Assembly: GCA_018350325.1 (NCBI GenBank)
Contig: JAEVLN010000037.1
Coordinates: 310,001-374,000, forward strand
Direction: 5' to 3'
Length of the DNA stretch: 64,000 nucleotides
Source: Globodera rostochiensis
Lineage: Eukaryota; Nematoda; Chromadorea; Rhabditida; Heteroderidae
The first letter of the stretch is position 1; the number at the start of each line of letters is the position of its first letter. Both the position numbers and the translations under genes were made by a program. Shown here one piece after another: positions 50,966-64,000 of this stretch. The notes beneath the pieces are model-generated. The model made no database searches, was not told where the DNA came from, and saw nothing but the letters and a program-made list of their open reading frames with translations.

Positions 50966-53900
50966 TTACGAACGCGCTTTGATGTTTGTTGAATAATTGA
51001 GCAAAAATCGCAATGTTTTTTCCGGGTCTAGCTCAACTTCCTTCGCATTGCCTGTGGCAGATTTCTAAAAATTGAAGAAGTTAGTTAACGGCAATTTTGT
51101 CATTGAATTTGTCAATATTACGATTTGATCTCGATCTGATCAAAATCACAGCTAACGTTGATCAGATCATGGGTCGGAATAATGACAATAATTGAAAAAA
51201 GATGACTTCAAACAGTTAGTTAGTATTCCTTAAATTCTCATTACGGGTCGGTTCCCGTTTCAAAAATTCGCCTGGTACCCGGATCCGTACCAGGCAGTAC
51301 TTGTGGAGCGGGTAATGAACCCTAATGATAACCAAAGATTTTAATTTTACCTGACAATCCGGGCACAGATACGTTGGTGGGAACTGTTCTTTGGTGAACC
51401 TAAACAAAAATGAATTTCTTTTTTAATCAAAAATTTTCAATATTTTATGAAGAATCTCTGAGTACAATGATCATAATTAATGGAAGCCATTTAAATTAGG
51501 GTTGGACGGGACCGGGACTTTTGGGAAAAACCGGGGCCGGGACTTACCGGAACTTACCGGGACCAAAAAAAAACCGGGACCGGAACCAAGATTTTCAACC
51601 GGGACTGGGACTTTTTAAGGGAGAATTTTTTTTGTAATGTTCAATGGTAAAACAAAAAAAATTTTGTTATTCAAAAATATCTTCCTCATTGTCTTTAACT
51701 TCAATTTTATCATCATCATTCTTTTTTTTTTTGAGATTCTGCTTTACTTTTAGGTGGTGGGGGTCGGCGGTGCCGATAGACGCCGCCGAGAGAAAATTTT
51801 TGACTCAATTTGTTAAGAAAGTTAATCAAAATTTTAGCAAAATAAGCTCGGAAAAAACTTTGTTTACGTAAGAATGGAGGATGTCCCGGGGAAATTTTTT
51901 TAAACATTTTAATGATATTTGTTAAAATTGAAGCAAAAATTCAGGAAGATGTGACGAATTTATTTCAAAAGTCTTTGTTTTGCTCGAAAATTAAGTTGTG
52001 GAAGATTATGTGGGTATTGGAAAATGATAAATTAGTGTTGCACTCAAGCGGATTCGAACCCGACTCTTTGCTTCCAAAACATTAGTCTCCTCGGAATTAA
52101 ATAATTTGAATAAATTAATTTAACGTACTGTGGATCTTCTGTTGCCTCGTCGCCATTAAGTCGCTTATTGACAATGTTGTGCGCCTTCCACAGGTACAGC
52201 ACGACGTCTTCCGGCTTTTTAACCTGAAATTTGTTGAAAAAAAAGATTGATTTTAGATTTCAGTCTTGATTTAAGGTGCTATTCCATGTCTGCCAAAAAG
52301 GAATTTCAATTTAAATCCGTGTCATAAATGCTCATACATTTGACGCTTCCATCGGGAAAGTCTTGGTGGTCATCTCCATAAAGTGCCGACGACATCCGGA
52401 ACAGCTGAAAAAGTTGGCAGCCCAGCCTTGGATCGCTTTCAACGTCTTAAGCGGATTCTTCTCTTTACCTAAAAGAAAAAATCTCTGATGGACTCGAGAA
52501 TCTCGACTTCAGCTACTCAAATGAGAAAGGCTCGAAGGTCCCTCCCGACTTAGGTTACTCTTTATTTACACAATTTAAATAATTTTAACAAAATATTTCT
52601 CAGTCTCAAAACAAGAAAATCTCTTGACCGAGGTATGCCTGTACGGTCATGGCGTGGAAAGCTGTCCACAGGCCGCAGGTAAAGCCACGGAAAATTGTCC
52701 GGGACCCTTTGCAGTGCTCCCATTCGGCCGTAACCGGAAACGGATCGCCATTTTGCGTCTGTTAAATCAAAATTTTTTCTAATTTTAAAATTGTTTCTGT
52801 GCCTTTGACTGTTCAAACTCGGCTTTCCATTCATCCATCGATACGTGGCCTTCATTGGCTTTCGAATCCAGGAACTGTTTCATATGTTCAAATACTTTCA
52901 ATGCCCGTTGACTTCTCAGGAGGGGCTGAAATTTTTGGGGTGTTTGTGATCACTGATCAGCTTCCCTTTTTGGGATGGTTTCATGATTTTTTCTTGATTT
53001 TCCTTTCTTGCCTGATTTTACCTGATTTTGGGGAGGTTTCCTTTTAAAAAATTTGGAAATTTGAGTAAAAATAACAATTTTTTAACAAATATCGTTAAAA
53101 CTTCGTAAAATTTTATCGGCGGCATTATAAACAAAAAAATTTTATTTACAGACCCTTCCAATAGATGAAAGTGCGATCCCTTTCGGATGTGCACTAATTT
53201 GTGGATTGCGCTCAAATGTTTTCCTCGGGAATCGCTGTAATAATAATTTTGGATTAGCAAAATCCAACTTTTAAATGTTGGTTTTTGGCACGAAAACCTG
53301 AATGAGCAATTCAATAAATTGCCGCAGGGCTGGAAATCTTTCCTTGTCAATTTCGTCCCCGCCCGATGAGATCACTTCGTCCAATAGAGCCGCGTGAATG
53401 GCCTTCAACATGTCCGTTTCGCTAACAAAGAACATCTGCTTGCATCTCAATAAATGTAAATTAATTAATGTAAAATAAATTTTTTGTTTTTTTTATACAA
53501 ATTACAACTTAAATAAATGTTGATGAATTGATTTATTTTTTAGTTTGGTGGTTGAAACAAAAAATTAAATTTGAATTTACTTTTTAAGGAGTTGAAATAA
53601 TATTTTAAATTTACTTCTCCGGCTGTTGTGAGCAATCGACTACATGTACTGGTTCCTTATGGTATGCCTCAGCCTGTTCGGTTTTGTTCAATTCCTCCAT
53701 CATCGGCTTCAACAACTCGTGCAATTTCGGCAATGTCCGCTCATTAAGGCTATTTAAAGAGAAAAATAATCAATTCATAAAATAATACGAAAAAATGGGT
53801 TTTAAAAAAGACTGAATTCTTTCGGCTATTAAATGTTTGATTTAGAAATATAGATTGAATTTTTGGCTACCGGTCCGAATCCCACTCTGAGCGACGATTC

Positions 53901-55545
53901 ATTCCAGTACTGAACTAAGATTAAGCTTAGCTTAGGCCTAAGCCACCCTGGCTTGGGGTTTGTTAGGCTTAGACCTAAGCCTAAGCTTAGCTTAGACCAA
54001 GCATAGGCTTAGCCAAGACGTCGAGGGGATTCGGGAAGTTTTGGCTTGGGTGGGATTCGAGACACTTTTGGCTGGAGTGGGATTCGGACAAGTTGGATTC
54101 GGAGCGAAATTTTTCAAAAAAATAAAATGGCCTGATCATGATATGAAGCATTAATTATGATCACATTTTCCGTCTTGATTTTGGAACACCAGATCAAATC
54201 ACCCCAAAAATTATAAGTCTGGAAATTTTGTCCACCTTTCTGCCAGAATCGGCTCCGTCTTGCCGCGTTCCATCACCGTCACGTAAGGCAACTTGACGGC
54301 ACCGCCATCTTGAGGCCGCACGATTCGAGGGTCGTTGCCACTGGTTACCAGAACTCGCCGGCCCTCAACATGGGGCTTGAACAACAGCAACGCCAGCGAG
54401 AATGGCAAGCCCTCTTTGATGTTCTGCTCAAACACTTGGACAAGGAATTGCGTACTGTTCGACACATCCGTCCATGGCTTCCGCTGATTGTTCTCGCTGC
54501 AAAAAGAACTAAATTACCTAGCAGGGTTTAATCTCGTATAATCAAATTAGCATTCAAAAAAAAAAATTCAATTTTAAATATGTCTTTTTGTTTTACCGTA
54601 AACGTTGTAAGTTGTTCTTCAAATTTTCATCGATGTTCCAATTGTTTTTATTCGGGTCGCGTGCGCGATCGTGCCCCCCCCAAGCGTGCCGATAGATTTG
54701 GTCGAGATTTAACTGACCCATTCTGTTCGTATGCCATGTGGTTCAAGTAGAAGTCGTTGTTGCCCTTGTCCATCTCCGCCTGGAACTCGTTCATAATCAT
54801 CTGGTGAACTGTTTCACGCATTTCCATTGCCGAATCGTAAGAGTGTTCAACCACTTGGCCGTCCTCGAATGAACGGGCGCTCCGTGGAAAGTACTGTAAA
54901 TTGGATTATTTACTTATTAAAACAATAAAATGTCATCCAAAATTTTCTTCCATCGAGATGAAGCAGTACCTTCAGTTTGGGCACCGTTGGAATGTCGTTG
55001 GCTTTGCAAATTTTGACATTGTACGCGTCGGCACAGTTGATGGCGGCCACTTGGACAAAAGGCCACGACTTTATGGACTTTGAGAGCACTTTGAAAAAGG
55101 GCGCAAAGCGGCGACAATAGCCACACCTTAGGAATCACAAAAATGGTTTTGAATTTTAGCAAACAATTGGCAAAATGACGTAAAGTCTGGAGCAACGGCA
55201 CCCGGCCTTCACTAGTTTTTTAATATAAAATTTTTGAAAATAATATTAATTTGCTAAAAAAGTTTTTGTCTAGCCCCGCTGTACGGACCAGTCCTTGTAG
55301 AACTCGACGAGGTAAGCCTTGGTTCGGTTCGGCCGCAGCACCGTGTCCGAGAACGTGTCGGCGTCCAAGTGCACAATTGGGTCATCGACGCTGTACAGCA
55401 ACGGATTGTTGCCTTTTGGCTGCTTGCCGACTTCGGCCAGTGCTGCCTCCGCTGATATAAAACATCCAAAAATGGACAAAATAGCGATTATTTTCAGTAG
55501 TTGAACAGCAACAAGGGATGTAGACCAACCCAGGTCAGTAAGCAT
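50966..55545 (-). CDS. Quiescin sulfhydryl oxidase, copy B
   Basis: Same exon order as copy A, from ATG 55545 (MLTDLGWSTSLVAVQLLK) to the stop at 50966. Active-site residues are kept: W-CGYC in the thioredoxin domain, FTCGLW, NFFSCSGC and YLCPDC in the Erv/ALR domain. The exon near 54597-54660 (NKNNWNIDENLKNNLQRLR) is open here but decayed in copy A. It is preceded by a C8 run (54672-54682), and reading straight through from the previous exon requires a change in that run's length, so either an intron or a frameshift lies there. Introns are longer than in copy A, with insertions at 51497-52090 and 53880-54110. Predicted role is disulfide formation in secreted proteins; two copies may raise dosage or specialise. 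Confidence 0.85.
51497..52090. mobile_element. Composite repeat insertion in QSOX copy B intron
   Basis: It starts TAGGGTTGGACGGGACCGGG, with GGGACTTACCGG words like other hAT-like left ends, but no inverted right end was found. It continues into a dispersed GGTGCCGATAGACGCC motif (about 51770), GACTCAATTTGTTAAGA and a tRNA-like segment. The corresponding copy A intron lacks all of this, so it post-dates the duplication. Confidence 0.55.
52028..52085 (-). other. tRNA-like fragment with B box
   Basis: On the minus strand GAGTCGGGTTCGAATCC contains a canonical B box (GGTTCGAATCC) and a plausible T arm, preceded by TTTTGGAAGC. No A box or acceptor stem is found, so it is probably a 5'-truncated tRNA-derived repeat. 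Confidence 0.35.
53890..54015. repeat. TAAGCTTAG palindromic word cluster
   Basis: A run of degenerate TTAGGCCTAAGC / TAAGCTTAGCTTAG words forms a self-complementary tract in a copy B intron. Copy A lacks it. Ends and target duplication were not identified. Confidence 0.45.
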
Positions 55546-57072
55546 TTTGGGAAAAATATAATTGAAAATTAAAAGCTGAGCTGGAAAAGTCAATGCAAAT
55601 TTTTAGAATTGAATTCATTGCAGGATCGGAGAGTGAACGTATAGCACACCAATATCCAATTTCTTTTTCAAAATATGAGAAGATTGGCTCGAATTTGCCT
55701 AAAAAAATTCGATTTCTGTTCATTGCAACAAAAAAGATTTTTGATTATCCAATGGGATCTGGGAAGGCTAATTGATTAGTGTGAATGGATGGTTTGATAA
55801 AGAAAAATGGGCAGAGGAATGGCTGAAAGATGGAGAAGAACTGATGATGATGAACCATCAAGCGGAGCGGGGAACTCTGCGAATCAGACAAGCATTGGTT
55901 GGCGAATTTCGATTGGATCAATTCGCATGAACAAAATGAGAGTCATTTATATTATAGGGGGGGAGGGGGGACGGGGGGACGGGAGATGATCCGTTTTGAA
56001 TTGTGAAAGTTTTCGGCGGGGGGGGGGGGGTTGTCATCAACATTACACCATATGTAAAAGTGTTGGGCAGAATATACATACAACACGACGCAGAAGGAAA
56101 TAAATAAAATTTCGGTGGTGGGGGAGGGGGGGGGGGGGACGTTTTTGAACAATTTCAGTCTCGTTTATTAACTAATATATCTTTAATGGAATTTTTTAAT
56201 TATGCATTTATGCTGAAACGAATAGAAAATATGGTTGGGCATAAAGGCAAGACTCAAAATCTGCCTTGGAATATGGAAAGTTAAAAAATGATCAAACCCA
56301 ATAATGATTAATTTTGTACATTTTAATGAATTTTTTACCAGAATTAATTTAAAATGGTATGATACATACCTAATTTAATTAAAATAAATTTTTTTTGGAC
56401 AACGCGAGCTTACTTTATATTGTTATAAAAAAAGTTCTGATTTTTTGGTCTCCAGATTATTTTGTGTAATATATTAATAATTCTTTTTAAAATCGACAAA
56501 TAATGAATTGTCATTTTTGATTGGTAAAGAAAGGAACGAGAATTTATTTGTTCACTATAAAAAATGTGAAATTTAATTGGTTGCCTTCGTTCGAAAAGGC
56601 GAAGGAAAAGAAACAAGTTTTTGGGGGTTCTCTGAAGCAGTTTGGTATTTTTTAAGGATGATTCACCGCTGAATGGTTGAATATTTAAATTTATGTTTGA
56701 TCTTTGATCAAAAAAGTTACAAAAAGTGTTTTTCCTAATGAATATTTTGTCAGTATTTTCAAATCGGGAATTAATGAACAGCTGATTTGAGTTTATTGTT
56801 AGGCTTAACGTGACGTAAACCGAGGCCGGAAGGGTTTAAATGTGATTTATTAAAAAAAAAGAATTTCCCTCAAGGCAATTGGTTTAACAATTTCTTCCAT
56901 TGAGCATCAATCAAATAAACGTCAAAATTTATTGTAATCTGTGTTCGCAATCGATGTCTGCATTATTCCAATGATGATCAATGATTACGTTAAAATACTT
57001 ATATATTATTATTAAAAAATATCTTTTTAGCTTTCTGAACTCTATTCTACAAACCTAACCAATTTATCTATA

Positions 57073-57094
57073 ATAATAATAATAATAATAAAAA
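57073..57094. repeat. AAT microsatellite
   Basis: Seven tandem copies of ATA/AAT in the intergenic region. Confidence 0.9.
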
Positions 57095-58620
57095 GCTAAA
57101 TTCAGAAGAAGCTATCATCAAACAACTGATAATCAATTGAACAAGGCACCAAAAAGTTATGGCCAGAAACCCCTCAAAATTGACCATTTTTGGCCTTGTT
57201 CACTTGTTTGCTCGTACCGGTAGCCGATAATTTTCAGATTTAGAATTTTTCATTATTTTAATTTAGTTTTTTAGAAAATAGAATTTTTTAAAAGAAAAAT
57301 TGGCAGTCTTGTTAAATTTCGAGCATTGGCAATAATATCCGTTGGCTTGGCTGTTTTTATTGAACCCACTTTATGAGCTTTTCTTTTGTTTCCTGACACC
57401 TAATCGCTGATCATTTTGTCCCGAAATAAGACCTTTATTTGTTTGTGAACAACTGATCAGAACAGCACATTTAAGCCTGGGGAAAAATTTCCTCCAGAGC
57501 AAAAGTCATTTGTGCGGAAGAAAAGCCCCCCCCCCCCCCGGGGGAAATTGAATAAGAAATAACAACAAAATCACAGGGGTGTGAGGGAATGGAATTTTAG
57601 AAGTAAACATAAAACTTTAGAAGCTTTAAATGAAAGGTGCTTTGAAATGTCGGGAGTTTAATTGAAAATTAATTTTTTAAAAATTCTCCCAATAAACATT
57701 TATCAATTTCCGGCGGCACCCAAAAATGGTGTTAAATCCTACAAGAAGTTAAAATCGCCTTTTTTGTAACGAAAAATACCGCTAAAAAAATCATTTTTGA
57801 TCGAAAATTATCGAAATCTAGGATTTTTTCGATCGGATAGTATCGCGATAATTATCAAAAAATTTATCGCGATATATATCGAATTATCGTATCGTGCCAA
57901 GCACTAGTCGTGACTCTCGACACAACAGTCTCGCCCCCCCCCCTCAAAATTCTAAAAAACTTTAGAAACTTCATAACGTGTTAGTTCAACAGCATAAGTG
58001 CCTAACAAAATGAATGAATGAGTTGACAGCGAGGTGAAAATGATGGTAAAAATAACTTCCTGCTAGCAAATTCCATCAACAACAAAAAAACGCCCAATTC
58101 TGTTCCAGCATTGACTCAACACCAACAATAACGAACAAATTTCTGTTGTTCGCAGCGCCTCTTTGTTCTGATCAGCATCGAAAGACTGATCAGACCCAAA
58201 AACAAAGTGATCATTCCAAAACAAAGGTCACAAACAAATAGGTACACAAAAATGCAATCGCGAGAAATGCGAGGGGCGAGGGGAGTTGAATTAAAATATT
58301 TGATGAAATTTATCATTTTGTTTTTTAAAAGATCAAATAATTTAATAAAATTAATTTGGTCGAAATTTTAAAAAGGTTTTAAAATTTAAAATGAACATTT
58401 TTGTTCCAAACTATTAGTGAAAATAAAAATCAAACCCGTCTAGATAGTCGCAAGACAGGAGAAATACGCTCTTTAAAAATGGATTATTTTCATTATTTAA
58501 ATAATTTTAAAATCATAATGTTTAATCATTAGGGGTCTGATTTATATGTTTTACAAACCACTAAATATGCGCATATAAACTTGCATCAAAAAGGCCAAAT
58601 ACACACGGCCTACTAATCAT

Positions 58621-58733
58621 TAGGGATGCTCGAGAATCTCGGTCTTGGTTCTCGGTCTCGAGTCTCGGTGTCCTTTCTCGGTGTCGGTCTCGAGTCTCGG
58701 TTCTCGGTAAAGTTTAATTCCCGAGCATCCCTA
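58621..58733. mobile_element. hAT-like element, TCTCGGT motif
   Basis: TAGGGATGCTCGAG and CCGAGCATCCCTA are inverted ends flanked by a perfect 8-bp duplication CTAATCAT (58613-58620 and 58734-58741). The interior is TCTCGGTCTCGAG words throughout, only 113 bp in all. Confidence 0.92.
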
Positions 58734-59563
58734 CTAATCATTTATGAACCATTAAATAAATAAAAAGTAATTATGCATCCATTTCCTCCACCTAATTGTG
58801 TTTGGCGTGTTGGATTGATTGCGCATAAAACAAACATTAAATAAAGCGCTTACTTTATACAAAAATAAATGAGGAGGAATATTGTGAATTTTGCGGGGGG
58901 TGGGGGGGGGGGAACACATCGCCGTGCCCCCTCACCCCCGAATTGAATGGGTCGCGAAAATTTCACGCAAGATTATGTTGTGGCTTTAGGGGCAGCCCCT
59001 ACAACAACAAAAAATGATTGTACAAAATCTTTGCGGAAGTCAGACGCAAAATGAACAATGAATTTTACTACCACAAATCTCTAAAGCATTTTTATAGTAT
59101 TTTTTTGGAACCTTCCAAAAAAGGGTGTTGATTTTATTAGTAAAAGTTACTACATATAGTGTAAACAGACTGGTAAATAAATAATTATATCTACCAATCT
59201 TTGAATTTAAAAAAGAATGTGGCAAAAAACGGACACTCAAAAAACCCATAAATCTTGAAGGTTGACGGAATCGGTAAACCGGTTTAAAACCGAAAAACTG
59301 TTTTGGGCCATTTTTGACGGTTTGAGATTTTTTTCTCCACAAAAACCGCAGCAAAGTTGGTCTTAACATATGAAAAAATTGTATGGTTTTTTCATGATAA
59401 ATGAAAAAGCATCATTTTTATGGAAACGACCCAAAAAAGAGTCCCCCAGTACACTTAGCTGCTAATTACCTAAATCTTTTTAAAAATATGAGAAAAATTT
59501 TACAAAAAAAATCAAATCATCCGATTTAATTGATGACGATGCAATCTTCTTCCTCATCTTCTC

Positions 59564-64000
<4,437 letters not shown>

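Larger units (their letters stand above)
55546..59563. other. Intergenic region between QSOX B and the NCA gene
   Basis: No supported gene. It contains the duplicated QSOX 5' flank up to about 56720, an AAT microsatellite (57073-57094), homopolymers (G near 55960, 56020 and 56130; C near 57530 and 57935; G near 58895), a TATCGATA-rich palindromic tract (57770-57895) and a hAT-like element (58621-58733). Confidence 0.5.

Noticed and set aside
55807..55989. Short plus-strand frame starting MGRGMAERWRRTDDDE
   Set aside because: It lies in duplicated QSOX 5' flank, the counterpart in copy A is not open, and it runs into a G tract.
59040..59369. Minus-strand frame with hydrophobic residues downstream of the NCA gene
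   Set aside because: It has no splice context or recognisable motif; the NCA gene terminates cleanly at 59564.

Overview
The window looks like nuclear DNA of a nematode. Genes are split by many short introns that end in TTTTAG/TTTCAG. Recognisable products fit a nematode: a 12-cysteine DB-module secreted protein, an anion-type Cys-loop channel, a tau-tubulin-kinase-like (TTBK) kinase and an NCA/NALCN sodium-leak channel. The cluster of secreted, repeat-rich proteins at the left would suit a parasite, perhaps a tylenchid plant parasite. That last step is inference from architecture only. All gene models were spliced by hand from reading frame, GT/AG sites and intron phase.

Layout. 0-12 kb (+): three tandem paralogous secreted proteins, one with a long run of NRS-containing repeats and one ending in three ubiquitin-interacting motifs. 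12.1-13.1 kb (-): a cysteine-repeat protein. 14-17.3 kb (-): a complete 15-exon ligand-gated anion channel. 19.9-22 kb (+): a secreted protein with 33 sequon-bearing repeats. 23.1-23.9 kb (-): a DB-module protein. 24.3-25.4 kb: an inverted-repeat element holding an acidic coding fragment. 25.4-29.2 kb: gene-poor, with long C and G homopolymers. 29.3-34 kb (+): TTBK-like kinase. 34.7-39.2 kb (-): ABCF3/GCN20-like ATPase. 39.7-43.5 kb (-): NADAR-domain protein. 45.7-55.5 kb (-): two tandem quiescin sulfhydryl oxidase (QSOX) genes. 59.6-64 kb (-): 3' half of an NCA/NALCN channel, cut by the window end.

The second layer is mobile DNA. I find 14 short palindromic elements with TAGGG-, TAGAG- or CAGG-type ends flanked by 8-bp direct repeats (10 perfect, 4 with one mismatch). 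These are hallmarks of non-autonomous hAT transposons. Most elements carry their own iterated sub-terminal motif. Separate element families end in repeated 10-16 bp words. Many insertions lie in introns, several within 20 bp of a splice donor, and elements are nested in two places.

The strongest leads are the secreted protein with three UIMs, the 33-fold repeat that keeps N-x-T while varying x, the hAT-like element collection, and the diverged tandem QSOX pair. No autonomous transposase, CRISPR array, rRNA or intact tRNA gene was seen.
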